64,000 nt of DNA from Bacteroidales bacterium UBA4070 (GCA_002383485.1 DFYY01000007.1:42207-106206), one strand, 5' to 3'. Shown: positions 15,776-24,655, counted from the first letter of the stretch. Numbers and translations are program-made. The notes: generated from the sequence alone by a model not told the origin.

Positions 15776-17329
15776 ATGAGACAAATACGAATTCTATGGG
15801 TTGATGACGAGATCGGAGTTCTCAGGTCTCATATCCTTTATCTGGGTGAAAAGGGATTTGAGACTGATACCTGCCAGTCCGGCAATGATGCCATAAACAT
15901 GGTCAGGGAAAAAGCCTATGACATCATCTTCCTCGATGAGCACATGCCCGGGCTTAGCGGTATTGAGACCCTGCGCCGGATAAAGGCAGTCAGGCCCTCT
16001 ATCCCGGTGGTGATGATCACAAAAAGTGAGGAAGAGGATATCATGGATGCTGCAATAGGCTCACAGATAGCTGATTACCTGATCAAGCCCGTTAAGCCGC
16101 AACAGATACTGATGACCCTCAAGCGAATCCTTAACATTGAAGAGATTGTCACCAGGCAGACCACCGCCGTCTTCCGTGAGGAGTTCAGCACTCTCTCGGG
16201 GATGATCTCCACTGCTTCGACCTATGAGGAGTGGTGTGAGTTATACCGCCGTCTCACCTTCTGGCAGGGAGAGCTTATCAGGTCATCCGACACCGGGATG
16301 CGTGACGTGTTGCGAATGCAGGAGTCTGATGCCAACAGGGCTTTTACAAAGTATATCTCAAACAATTACATGAGGTGGATCTCAACCGATGCCGCTGACA
16401 GGCCTCTCATCTCCCCGGCGGTGATGACGAAGCGGATCTTTCCGATGATAAGCAAGGGATCTCCTCTCTTCTTCATCATTGTTGACAACATGCGCCTCGA
16501 CCAGTGGCAGACCATTGCCGGTGATCTGAGGCATATAATGCGAACCGTTGATGAGGAGCTGTACCTGAGCATACTGCCCACCACCACGCAGTATTCACGC
16601 AACGCCCTCTTCGCCGGTCTCATGCCTGCAGCCATAGGCGAGATAATGCCGGAGTTCTGGATTGACGAGAATGAGGATGAGGGTAAGAACCTGAACGAAG
16701 AAAAACTGCTTGCCAAGAATCTCCAGAGGGCCGGGATAAACTGCCGCTGGAGTTACAACAAGATCAGCACTGACGCCGAAGGGAGAAGCCTTAATGAAAA
16801 GGTCATGCAGCTGATGGGCAACGACCTGAACCTGCTTGTATATAATTTTGTCGATATGCTGAGCCATGCCCGCACCGAAGTCAACGTCATACGGGAGATG
16901 ACGGGAGACGAGGCTTCGTGGCTCTCATTTACCCATTCATGGTTTATTCACTCACCGCTGATTGAGCTTCTCCGGCTCGTATCAGCCAGGGGGGCACGGG
17001 TCGTGATAACCACCGATCACGGTTCCGTAAAGGTTCAGAAGCCGGTTAAGGTGGTGGGAGACAGGCAAACATCAATGAACCTGCGATATAAGACTGGCAG
17101 GAACCTCGATTACAATCCGCGCGAAGTGTTTGAGATAACCGCTCCGTCAAAAGCGGGCCTCCCGATGAGCAATATCTCATCAAGGTACATCTTCGCCTGT
17201 GCGAATGACTTCCTCGTTTATCCGAACAACTACAATCACATCGTTTCATATTACCGTGACTCGTTCCAGCACGGCGGCATCTCTATGCAGGAGATGCTTC
17301 TTCCGCTGGTATCGCTGGAACCGGTCTGA
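15776..17329 (+). CDS. porX: PorX: response regulator with PglZ effector domain
   Basis: 517 residues. A CheY-like receiver (1-120) has the acidic pair VDDE (9-12), phospho-acceptor Asp54 in IIFLDEHMPG, and the lysine of IKPVKP near 106. A helical linker leads into a PglZ (alkaline-phosphatase-superfamily) domain (about 200-515) with FIIVDNMRLDQW, TTTQYSRNALF, DMLSHAR and TTDHGSVKV metal-site motifs. PorX is the cytoplasmic regulator of type IX secretion; in Porphyromonas it works with the histidine kinase PorY and the sigma factor SigP. The kinase is not in this window. The gene lies 15 bp after porW. Confidence 0.93.
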   Translation: MRQIRILWVDDEIGVLRSHILYLGEKGFETDTCQSGNDAINMVREKAYDIIFLDEHMPGLSGIETLRRIKAVRPSIPVVMITKSEEEDIMDAAIGSQIADYLIKPVKPQQILMTLKRILNIEEIVTRQTTAVFREEFSTLSGMISTASTYEEWCELYRRLTFWQGELIRSSDTGMRDVLRMQESDANRAFTKYISNNYMRWISTDAADRPLISPAVMTKRIFPMISKGSPLFFIIVDNMRLDQWQTIAGDLRHIMRTVDEELYLSILPTTTQYSRNALFAGLMPAAIGEIMPEFWIDENEDEGKNLNEEKLLAKNLQRAGINCRWSYNKISTDAEGRSLNEKVMQLMGNDLNLLVYNFVDMLSHARTEVNVIREMTGDEASWLSFTHSWFIHSPLIELLRLVSARGARVVITTDHGSVKVQKPVKVVGDRQTSMNLRYKTGRNLDYNPREVFEITAPSKAGLPMSNISSRYIFACANDFLVYPNNYNHIVSYYRDSFQHGGISMQEMLLPLVSLEPV

Positions 17330-17334
17330 TTTGT

Positions 17335-17342
17335 TATTTTTG
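17335..17342 (+). promoter_or_regulatory. Possible leaderless promoter for tsaE
   Basis: TATTTTTG fits TAnnTTTG, but only 4 bp separate it from the tsaE ATG at 17347. At the usual -7 spacing transcription would begin at or near the A of the start codon. Chance occurrence cannot be excluded. Confidence 0.3.
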
Positions 17343-17346
17343 CAGC

Positions 17347-17787
17347 ATGAAGATTGTGGTCCCCAACAAGAGCCGGCTGCGTGATGCAGCCAGGCACTTC
17401 CTGAAAGAGACGGCAGGCAACACCATCTTTGCCGTTTATGGACGCATGGGTTCGGGAAAAACAACTTTCATCAGGGCATTATGCAGTGAGATGGGTGTTT
17501 CAGACACTGTCACCAGTCCCACCTTCACCCTCGTCAACGAGTACCGGCGTCCCGGCTACAGTCCGGTATACCACTTCGACTTTTACAGGATAAAAAAAAT
17601 CACCGAGGTGCTTGACTTTGGCATCGAGGAGTATTTCTCTTCCGGAGCGCCATGCTTCATGGAGTGGCCGGAGCTTATCGAGTCGCTGCTTCCTGAAGGA
17701 ACATTGCGAATCTCAATAACTGTTGAGCCTGATGGCAGCAGGGTCATAGAGACTGTTTCCGGGCCTCCGGAAGTATCTTTAATGTGA
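17347..17787 (+). CDS. tsaE: tRNA threonylcarbamoyladenosine biosynthesis ATPase
   Basis: 146 residues with Walker A GRMGSGKTT (32-40), the family-specific TSPTFTLVNEY (56-66) and HFDFYRI. TsaE is the ATPase that resets the TsaD-TsaB complex while it makes t6A37 on ANN-decoding tRNAs. tsaB and tsaD are elsewhere. It begins 17 bp after porX and is probably also read from the porW-porX transcript. Confidence 0.93.
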   Translation: MKIVVPNKSRLRDAARHFLKETAGNTIFAVYGRMGSGKTTFIRALCSEMGVSDTVTSPTFTLVNEYRRPGYSPVYHFDFYRIKKITEVLDFGIEEYFSSGAPCFMEWPELIESLLPEGTLRISITVEPDGSRVIETVSGPPEVSLM

Positions 17788-17834
17788 GTTTTATCCGGAA
17801 TATTGTCTGAGTGCTCCCGACCAGTGACGTACAT

Positions 17835-17855
17835 CCGCGGGCGCAACGCCCCCGG
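17835..17855 (+). terminator. Strong GC hairpin after tsaE
   Basis: CCG-C-GGGCG-CAA-CGCCC-C-CGG folds into an 8-bp stem with one C/C mismatch and a three-base loop. It lies in the tsaE/ald gap before the ald promoter. A second palindrome CTGCCGGCAG follows near 17865. There is no T-tract, so if it ends transcription it is not a classical intrinsic terminator. Confidence 0.35.
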
Positions 17856-17923
17856 CAACCTGTCTGCCGGCAGGCAATTACTGATTTCTCCCTTTCAACC
17901 AGCAATCTCTGCAATTAAAGTCT

Positions 17924-17931
17924 TAAATTTG
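17924..17931 (+). promoter_or_regulatory. ald promoter -7 box
   Basis: TAAATTTG is a perfect TAnnTTTG. The predicted transcript starts near 17936, which makes ATG 17975 a better start for ald than the GTG at 17939. Confidence 0.55.
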
Positions 17932-17974
17932 GTCTGCCGTGATCTTTCCCGGTAAACCTTTAAAACGAAGCCAG

Positions 17975-19171
17975 ATGAATGAACCGGCCAGAAGCGCCTT
18001 CATGCCCCGCGAAGAGCAGATAGAGAGAGCAGTGGGCAGGAAGCAGATGTCGATTGGCATGCCACATGACTACCGTGACGGGGAGAAGCGTATCGCGCTC
18101 ACCCCTGAGGCAGTCAAGATACTCACAGATGCGGGCCACGAGGTCTTCATGGAGAGGGGAGCCGGCACGGAAGCCGGGTTTGCTGACATTGATTACAGCA
18201 ACAATGGAGCGATGGTTAGTGATGTGCCGGATACGGTCTTCGGATGTGACATCGTGATCAAGATAGCGCCCTTCACCCAGCAGGAAGCCTCCCGGCTCAG
18301 GAGCGGACAGACGGTGATCTCCTTCATGAACGCCGCAACACTGGGAGAGGATACCCTCTCGGTGATGATGCGCAAGCGGGTGACGGCCATGGCCAGTGAA
18401 ATCATCAAGGACAGTGACGGCATGCTTCCCGTTATGGAGTCAATGAGCGAGATCAGCGGCATCACCTCGGTGCTTCTCGCGTCGGAATACCTTAGCACCA
18501 CCTCGGGAGGAAAGGGAGTGATGCTGGGAGGAGTGACCGGGGTGACGCCAACGGAGGTGATAATCATCGGGGCCAACACCGCAGGTGAATATGCCGCACG
18601 GGCTGCCCTCGGCCTGGGAGCCATAGTGAAGGTGTTTGACACATCGGTACACCGCCTGCGCAATTTTCAGAGCCTGGTCGGACAACGACTCTATACATCA
18701 ACCTTTCATCCGCAGGTACTGCAGAAAGCGCTCAAATCAGCCGACGTTCTCATAGGTGCCCTCTCCACAGACATACTGATGCCATGGTTTTATGTGACGG
18801 AAGATATGGTTCAGGGGATGAAGCGCGGATCGGTGATCATTGATCTGAGTGTTGACACCGGCGGATGCGTAGAGACAGCCGAGCCCAGGGCGCTGAAGGA
18901 TCCTATTTATGAGAAGCACGGAGTAATTCACTTTTCGGCATGGAACCTGCCGTCGCGGGTACCCAAGACAGCATCCATAGCCCTCAGCAACGTTTTCAGG
19001 CCACTCATGCAGGACATTGCAGATGCCGGAGGTGTCACACCCATGCTCAAGTTCAACAATGGCCTTCGCAGCGGTGTCTATATCTACAACGGCATCCTCA
19101 CCAACGAAGTGCTGGGCCAGAAATTCGGCATCCTCTCAAAGGATATCAACCTGCTGCTTGCTGCATTCTGA
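17975..19171 (+). CDS. ald: Alanine dehydrogenase
   Basis: About 398 residues from ATG 17975. The N-terminal domain has SIGMPHDYRDGEKRIALTPE (26-45) and GFADIDY. A Rossmann NAD-binding domain with EVIIIGANTAGEYAARAALG and DVLIGALSTD follows, then STTSGGKG, and the end resembles other AlaDH/PNT-family proteins. The enzyme interconverts L-alanine and pyruvate with ammonia and NAD. The N-terminus is about 20 residues longer than in Bacillus Ald, as in other Bacteroidota. It has its own promoter downstream of tsaE. Confidence 0.88.
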   Translation: MNEPARSAFMPREEQIERAVGRKQMSIGMPHDYRDGEKRIALTPEAVKILTDAGHEVFMERGAGTEAGFADIDYSNNGAMVSDVPDTVFGCDIVIKIAPFTQQEASRLRSGQTVISFMNAATLGEDTLSVMMRKRVTAMASEIIKDSDGMLPVMESMSEISGITSVLLASEYLSTTSGGKGVMLGGVTGVTPTEVIIIGANTAGEYAARAALGLGAIVKVFDTSVHRLRNFQSLVGQRLYTSTFHPQVLQKALKSADVLIGALSTDILMPWFYVTEDMVQGMKRGSVIIDLSVDTGGCVETAEPRALKDPIYEKHGVIHFSAWNLPSRVPKTASIALSNVFRPLMQDIADAGGVTPMLKFNNGLRSGVYIYNGILTNEVLGQKFGILSKDINLLLAAF

Positions 19172-19178
19172 TCCCATG

Positions 19179-19272
19179 GATTTGCGAATTGCGAATTGTA
19201 GCACAGAGCATCCATCAATACCACGAAGGTCGTAGACCTTCAGGAATTGTAGATGTGCGATTTGCGAGCTAG
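19179..19272 (+). repeat. Composite heptad + hairpin repeat B between ald and the S66 peptidase
   Basis: Three heptads GATTTGC, GAATTGC, GAATTGT-AG (19179-19201) are followed by a hairpin GAAGGT-CGTAG-ACCTTC (19225-19241) with tail AGGAATTGTAG (to 19252), then heptads GATGTGC, GATTTGC, GAGCTAG. The two GAATTGTAG units are exactly 51 bp apart. The element fills a convergent 97-bp gap. Confidence 0.75.
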
Positions 19273-20180
19273 AGCCAGGACAGGACAGCCTCTCTGCCTG
19301 ACTGGCTGATGCGCGCATTCCGTCCCAGGAATATTGCCCTGTTGTCCGGAATATGGCCTGCCGGAAAATTGAACAATACCGGGTAATCATAACCGCTTAC
19401 AACATTCATCACCACCTGTTCAACCGTCTGGTTGAAAATATGCTCACCCTCTGTGATCTCCTCCATCCCTCCGACGACCAGTGCAGCAAGATTCTTCAGC
19501 AGGCCGGCCATACGCATGCCCACCAGCATCCGGTCAAGGTGGTAGAACTTCTCCCCTATCTCTTCGATGAACAGTATTGCGCCGTCGGTTTCCGGCTGTG
19601 CGAGAGTGCCGTTAAGGCTGTAGATGAGAGATATGTTGCCTCCCGTTACCCTGCCTGAAACTTCGAATGATGCGTCGCTCTGCGCGATCCATCTGACCGG
19701 TTCAGTTCTTCCGGTAAGGGCTTCGATTACAGTTTCGTAGCAGCGTGGCGAGCACTTCGGATTGGAGTAGTTCAGCGGCATCTCGGCATGCAGCGAGGCT
19801 ATGCCGCAAACATTATTGAGCCACATGTGCAGCGAGGTGATGTCGCTGTACCCCACGTACCACTTCGGGTGATTCTTCAGTGCCGAAAAATCTATACGGT
19901 CAACTATCCTGGTCATGCCGTAGCCGCCTCGTGAGCAGAGCACCGCCTTCACCTCAGGGTCATCAGTTGCCCTCTGGATGTCAAGCAGCCTCTCATCTTC
20001 GGTTCCGGCAAACGGGCCGTTGCGCGAGAGGACGTGTTCTCCCAGAGTGACACGGAAGCCTGAATCCCTTAGTTTTTGCACCGCCCTGTTCACAGGATCC
20101 GCTTCGATATGGCTGGCAGGAGTGATGATCTCTATGTGGTCGCCTTCCTTAAGAAACGGCGGAATGACAGGTGATTTCAT
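19269..20180 (-). CDS. S66 family LD-carboxypeptidase (murein peptide recycling type)
   Basis: 303 residues from ATG 20180. The opening is typical of the family (GDHIEIITPAS, 13-23). The nucleophile serine is S83 in LCSRGGYGM, and the C-terminal FPAGHIPDN carries the catalytic histidine; the glutamate comes from the FIEEIGEKFYHLDRML region. S66 enzymes cut the L,D bond of tetrapeptides released from peptidoglycan, in the cytoplasm. No signal peptide is seen. An in-frame GTG start 9 codons upstream is possible. Confidence 0.9.
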   Translation of the reverse strand: MKSPVIPPFLKEGDHIEIITPASHIEADPVNRAVQKLRDSGFRVTLGEHVLSRNGPFAGTEDERLLDIQRATDDPEVKAVLCSRGGYGMTRIVDRIDFSALKNHPKWYVGYSDITSLHMWLNNVCGIASLHAEMPLNYSNPKCSPRCYETVIEALTGRTEPVRWIAQSDASFEVSGRVTGGNISLIYSLNGTLAQPETDGAILFIEEIGEKFYHLDRMLVGMRMAGLLKNLAALVVGGMEEITEGEHIFNQTVEQVVMNVVSGYDYPVLFNFPAGHIPDNRAIFLGRNARISQSGREAVLSWL

Positions 20181-20218
20181 GTTGATACGGAATGATGTCC
20201 GTACCAAAAATAGTCATT

Positions 20219-21508
20219 TCATGAGAGAAATCGCGCTGCAGTCTCAAAGAGCCTGCCGAAGGTCCGGTCCACAGCGCCGGCATTATCCCCGGCAAGAACA
20301 GGAAAAGGCGATTCATGGGTGCACGGGTAGCCGGCATCCCAGGCTTCAAAGTCAGCACCCGACAGGGCCTCCCTGACGGCACCCGGGGGAATGACCCTGT
20401 CGCCTTCCAGGGACACGGCACGAAGCCTGCCGTCCCACTTCCTGAAGGGTGAACCGTGGATAGCTGTCAGTCGTTGCAGGGACGTCATTGCAAAAAAAGC
20501 CCTTCCCTCGGGGGTGTCATTCATAAGGGAAGAAAAGGTGTCTCTCTTCTCTCTGCCCGAGCCGGAGGGCCACCCGAGGTAGAATGAGAGAAGCATCTCG
20601 AAGGCCATGCTGTCCATTATCAGTCTGGAGGTTCCGTTCATCATGCAGAAGGCGCTCCCGCCAGAGAAGAGCATCACCCGGCTGTCAGCAGGCAGCGGTG
20701 ACGGTTCTGACAGCATCATCACCTGAGTAGCCAGTGCCCCGATTGAATAGGCAAAAATGTCAACAGGTCCGCCTGCGTCAATTCCCGGCATGGCTCCCGA
20801 TTTCACCGAAGCTATGAAGGCCGACAGATCCCTGACTGTCTGGTAGCCTGACAGCATGAACCGCTGAGGCGAGACAGTCATACGGGTACTAAGGGCTACA
20901 TTGACAAAGGTCGTCAGACGGGTATCCGGCAACAGCGAGGTACGGGCAGCAACCAGGGGAGTCATTATATGCCTGTCTATCCATGTCTGCGGTGAGCGGT
21001 TCATGTGCCAGGCGTGCGGGAAAAGAACAACAGGCCTGCCAGTGCCTTCGGCCAGCGCTGCCCCCCACTGGATATACTTGGTCCAGCTCCTCTCATTCAG
21101 TCCGTGAAGAAGGATGATGGCACCTCTGCCGCAACCCTCTCCTGCGTGCACCGGAGTATGCCGTAAGCGTGAGGCAGCAGCAGCTTTCATACCCTGTTGC
21201 CGTGTCCCGGAACCGGGTATACTGGCTTTACCCTCCGGGAAATTCGTCACCTGCACCTCACTCTTTCCTGGCAAAGATGCCGGCCTCATTATGTAGTAAC
21301 TGAACTCCCTGTTGCGCTCCTCCGCCTCGCGTGACCTGAAGAGAAAACGGAACATCTCCGATACTGTGTTACCGTCGGAAAAGGAGACCTCAACCGGCGA
21401 ACGGAACCGTTGTTCGGTCAGGGTCACACCCGTACCGGGAATAAGCCCTGTAGTCATCCCTCCCCTGAAGTGTCCGGCAAACACTCTTTCTGTCTCCGTA
21501 TAACCCAT
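20219..21508 (-). CDS. Alpha/beta-hydrolase-like protein, DUF6051-like
   Basis: 429 residues. The central part reads as an alpha/beta hydrolase: AIILLHGLNERSWTKY (oxyanion-hole HG), then DIFAYSIGALATQV, where A-Y-S-I-G stands for the nucleophile elbow GxSxG, and a C-terminal histidine in PCTHESPF after LEGDRVIPPG. The N-terminal 120 residues match no domain I know. I believe this is the Bacteroidota family DUF6051, but that name is from memory. No signal peptide, so probably cytoplasmic; the substrate is unknown. ATG 21508 is preferred to the GTG one codon earlier. Confidence 0.6.
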   Translation of the reverse strand: MGYTETERVFAGHFRGGMTTGLIPGTGVTLTEQRFRSPVEVSFSDGNTVSEMFRFLFRSREAEERNREFSYYIMRPASLPGKSEVQVTNFPEGKASIPGSGTRQQGMKAAAASRLRHTPVHAGEGCGRGAIILLHGLNERSWTKYIQWGAALAEGTGRPVVLFPHAWHMNRSPQTWIDRHIMTPLVAARTSLLPDTRLTTFVNVALSTRMTVSPQRFMLSGYQTVRDLSAFIASVKSGAMPGIDAGGPVDIFAYSIGALATQVMMLSEPSPLPADSRVMLFSGGSAFCMMNGTSRLIMDSMAFEMLLSFYLGWPSGSGREKRDTFSSLMNDTPEGRAFFAMTSLQRLTAIHGSPFRKWDGRLRAVSLEGDRVIPPGAVREALSGADFEAWDAGYPCTHESPFPVLAGDNAGAVDRTFGRLFETAARFLS

Positions 21509-21599
21509 CACTCATATTTTCCGGCAAACAAAAGAGATTGTAGCGGTGATACCAAAAAATAGGTTTTCACTGCCACCCTGCGGGCCATAATCCCACATG

Positions 21600-21630
21600 A
21601 AGGGGTGAAAAAGCTGCCCAAGGGGTGAAA
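21600..21630 (+). promoter_or_regulatory. 20-bp-spaced direct repeats upstream of the LytTR gene
   Basis: AAGGGGTGAAA occurs at 21600-21610 and again at 21620-21630, on the same face of the helix. LytTR-domain regulators bind direct repeats about two turns apart, so this may be an autoregulatory operator. It lies about 50-80 bp upstream of the -7 box. Confidence 0.4.
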
Positions 21631-21641
21631 TTGCAGGGCTG

Positions 21642-21684
21642 TTTCCGGCCGGAAAACGGCAGGCCGGTAAAAGTGTTACTTTTG
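21642..21684 (+). promoter_or_regulatory. LytTR gene promoter with a 14-bp palindrome
   Basis: TTTCCGGCCGGAAA (21642-21655) is a perfect palindrome centred about 40 bp before the predicted transcription start. It is followed by the -7 box TACTTTTG (21677-21684). The position supports ATG 21702 as the start; an in-frame TTG at 21687 would fall on the predicted transcription start. Confidence 0.5.
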
Positions 21685-21701
21685 CATTGACTGAAGATGC
21701 T

Positions 21702-22553
21702 ATGAATATTGACTTCGGCAAAAAGCTCCCGGGATATCTGACCGAAAAGGGGAATATCGTCACCACGATACTCTTCACTGCCGGATTTGCATTGCTGTTC
21801 CTCAACCTGTACACCCCCTTCGGTGTCGGAACCTGGTTCGAGGTCTCAAAACCTACCCTGTTGTTGTACGCCAGTGGTGTGATCCTTGCCGGTGTGCTGG
21901 TGGTAGCTGTAAGCCGCATCATAATGTATCATCTCGTGAAACGGGGCGGTATTCTCCGCATCTGGCACTACCTTGTATGGGTGGCAGCTGAGATACTGGC
22001 AATGGCGCTCTTCTACACCCTTTTCGAGGTGGTGATCCTTGATGACCAGCGCCTCTTTACCGAACTTCTTGCAAGATCAGTACAGAATACCTCTCTCACC
22101 CTGCTGCTGCCCTACACCTTCCTGTGGCTATGGTTCTCATGGCGTGACAGCAAGGCGAAGCTATCCGTGATAATGGAACAGCCCGAGGCTGCAGGACAGC
22201 ACCCGATGATACACTTCAGAGACGAGAAAGGAGTTCTCAGGATGTCGCTGAAGCATTCAGACATCCTCACACTGCAGGGCAGTGACAACTACGTTACCGT
22301 TTGCTACCAGAGTCCGGACAAGCTCAGCAGGTTCATGCTCCGCAACACCCTGAGGGCCATGGAGGAAGAGCTCAGGGAAGCTGCAATCATACGCTGCCAC
22401 AGGTCATGGCTGGTCAACATTGAGAAAGTCAAGCTGATACGCAGGGAGAAGGAAGGACTTCTGCTTGAACTCGACAGCATTCCGCCATCAGAGGTGCCGG
22501 TCTCGCGCACATACATGCACGAGGTGCTTGCAGCCTTCGGACATGTTGAATAG
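21702..22553 (+). CDS. Membrane-anchored LytTR-family DNA-binding regulator
   Basis: 283 residues from ATG 21702. Four membrane helices (about 20-42, 49-74, 90-114 and 128-145) are followed by a cytoplasmic linker and a C-terminal LytTR domain (about 180-280) with LKHSDILTLQGSDNYVTVCY, CHRSWLVNIEKV and VPVSRTYMHEV. No receiver domain is present, so the membrane part probably senses or is controlled by a partner protein. LytTR domains bind direct repeats; a candidate pair lies in its own upstream region. The target genes are unknown. Confidence 0.85.
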   Translation: MNIDFGKKLPGYLTEKGNIVTTILFTAGFALLFLNLYTPFGVGTWFEVSKPTLLLYASGVILAGVLVVAVSRIIMYHLVKRGGILRIWHYLVWVAAEILAMALFYTLFEVVILDDQRLFTELLARSVQNTSLTLLLPYTFLWLWFSWRDSKAKLSVIMEQPEAAGQHPMIHFRDEKGVLRMSLKHSDILTLQGSDNYVTVCYQSPDKLSRFMLRNTLRAMEEELREAAIIRCHRSWLVNIEKVKLIRREKEGLLLELDSIPPSEVPVSRTYMHEVLAAFGHVE

Positions 22554-22582
22554 TGAGCCTCGCGGCGCTTTTTGAAAATCAT

Positions 22583-22590
22583 TATCTTTG
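22583..22590 (+). promoter_or_regulatory. metG promoter -7 box
   Basis: TATCTTTG matches TAnnTTTG and lies 28 bp upstream of ATG 22619. It supports this start over an in-frame upstream one that overlaps the LytTR stop. Confidence 0.55.
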
Positions 22591-22618
22591 CCGGGTTAGA
22601 AATCACCGCCATCTACAG

Positions 22619-24652
22619 ATGAAGAAGTTCAAGCGCCATCTCATTACCTCAGCCCTTCCTTATGCCAACGGGCCTATTCACATAGGACACCTTGCAGGGG
22701 TTTACGTGCCGTCTGATATATATACACGCTGGCTCAGGATGCGCGGCGAGGACGTTATCTCCATCTGCGGATCCGACGAACACGGCGTTCCTATCACCCT
22801 CAAGGCCCGTAAGGAGGGCATCACCCCGCAGGAGGTGGTTGACCGCTATCATGAGCTGAACAAGAAGGCATTCGCCGACTTTGGCATCTCCTTTGACATC
22901 TACTCCCGCACCTCAAATAAGATCCATTACGAGACCGCCTCGCAGTTCTTCCGCAAGCTCTATGACCAGGGCGAATTCATCGAGAAAACAGCGAGCCAGT
23001 ATTATGACGAAGAAGCCGGATGTTTCCTGGCAGACCGATATATCACAGGTACATGCCCTCACTGCGGCAACGAAAATGCATACGGCGACCAGTGCGAAAA
23101 GTGCGGTACGTCACTCAGTGCCACCGATCTCATTAACCCGCGCTCAACCATCAGCGGCAGCGCCCCGGTGATGCGTGACACGCTGCACTGGTACCTGCCG
23201 CTCGACAAATACGAGCCATGGATCAGAAAATGGATCCTCGAGGATCATACTGAGTGGAAAACAAACGTCTACGGTCAGTGCAAATCGTGGTTAGACCAGG
23301 GTCTGCAGCCCAGGGCTGTCAGCCGGGACCTCGACTGGGGTGTGCCGGTACCTGTTGAAGGTGCTGAAGGCAAGGTGCTCTATGTCTGGTTTGACGCACC
23401 CATAGGTTATATATCCGCTACCCGCGAGCTGACACCTGACTGGGAAAAGTACTGGAAGGATCCTGAGACTCGTTTGATCCATTTCATCGGTAAGGATAAC
23501 ATCGTATTTCACTGCATTATCTTCCCGGCTATGCTGAAGGCTGAAGGCAGCTATATCCTTCCCGACAATGTGCCGGCCAACGAATTCCTTAACCTGGAGA
23601 ACGACAAGATCTCCACATCGAGAAACTGGGCAGTCTGGCTTCATCAGTACCTCGAGGATTTCCCCGGCAAGCAGGATTCGCTTCGCTATGCGTTATGCGC
23701 CAGCGCTCCTGAGACCAAGGACAACGACTTCACCTGGAAGGATTTCCAGGCCCGCAATAACAACGAACTGGTTGCAATACTCGGTAACTTCATCAACCGC
23801 ACCCTGGTGCTGACCTCGAACTACTACAAGGGTGTAGTCCCCGCACCGGGTGTAATGACTGATTATGACAACGATACGGTTAAGTCAATCATGACCTGCC
23901 GTGAAAATGTAGAGAACAATCTTGAAGCCTTCCGCTTCAGGCAGGCACTGGCCGAGGCAATGAACCTGGCCCGTCTGGGCAACAAGTACCTGGCAGACAC
24001 AGAGCCCTGGAAGGTGGTCAAGACTGATCCGGAGCGGGTGAAGACTATCCTGTACGTCTCTCTCCAGATAACGGCCAATCTTGCAATACTTCTTGAGCCC
24101 TTCCTCCCCTTCTCGATGGACAAGCTAAGAGGATGGCTGGGAATTGCTGAGCTGAAATGGGATGCGGCAGGCAGGTCAGATCTGCTGGTGCCGGGTCACA
24201 TGGTCTCCTCTGGGGAACTCATGTTCAAAAAGGTGGAAGATGCAGAGATCGAAAAACAGGTTAAGAAGCTGCTCAATACAAAGAAGGCCAACGAGGCAGT
24301 TGTTGCCCCTGCCATCCCGCAGAAGGAGGATGTGAGTTTTGAGGAGTTCACCAGGATGGATATCCGTACCGCAACCATCCTCGAGGCGGAGAAGGTGGCA
24401 AAGACTGCCAAGCTGATAAAGCTCAAGGTGGATACGGGTATTGATGTCCGCACAATAGTCTCGGGAATTGCAGAGCATTTCACCGCTGAGGAACTGCCCG
24501 GGAAGATCATCTCGGTGATTGTCAACCTGGCACCACGTACCATCAAAGGTATCGAGTCAAAGGGGATGGTATTGCTGGCTGAGGATGAGAACGGCAAGCT
24601 TGTCTTTGTCACCCCCGAACAGAATATCCGGAACGGAAGCCCAGTCAAGTAA
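22619..24652 (+). CDS. metG: Methionyl-tRNA synthetase with C-terminal tRNA-binding domain
   Basis: 677 residues. The class I HIGH motif is HIGH in NGPIHIGHLAG near residue 20. A zinc knuckle CPHCG...CEKCG lies near 145-165. The KMSKS loop reads KISTS (in NDKISTSRNW), as I recall for Bacteroidota. An anticodon-binding helical domain follows, and the last 110 residues are an EMAP/Trbp111-type OB fold (FTRMDIRTATILEAE to GMVLLAEDENGK) that aids tRNA binding and dimerisation. It charges tRNAMet with methionine. Confidence 0.96.
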   Translation: MKKFKRHLITSALPYANGPIHIGHLAGVYVPSDIYTRWLRMRGEDVISICGSDEHGVPITLKARKEGITPQEVVDRYHELNKKAFADFGISFDIYSRTSNKIHYETASQFFRKLYDQGEFIEKTASQYYDEEAGCFLADRYITGTCPHCGNENAYGDQCEKCGTSLSATDLINPRSTISGSAPVMRDTLHWYLPLDKYEPWIRKWILEDHTEWKTNVYGQCKSWLDQGLQPRAVSRDLDWGVPVPVEGAEGKVLYVWFDAPIGYISATRELTPDWEKYWKDPETRLIHFIGKDNIVFHCIIFPAMLKAEGSYILPDNVPANEFLNLENDKISTSRNWAVWLHQYLEDFPGKQDSLRYALCASAPETKDNDFTWKDFQARNNNELVAILGNFINRTLVLTSNYYKGVVPAPGVMTDYDNDTVKSIMTCRENVENNLEAFRFRQALAEAMNLARLGNKYLADTEPWKVVKTDPERVKTILYVSLQITANLAILLEPFLPFSMDKLRGWLGIAELKWDAAGRSDLLVPGHMVSSGELMFKKVEDAEIEKQVKKLLNTKKANEAVVAPAIPQKEDVSFEEFTRMDIRTATILEAEKVAKTAKLIKLKVDTGIDVRTIVSGIAEHFTAEELPGKIISVIVNLAPRTIKGIESKGMVLLAEDENGKLVFVTPEQNIRNGSPVK

Positions 24653-24655
24653 TAG

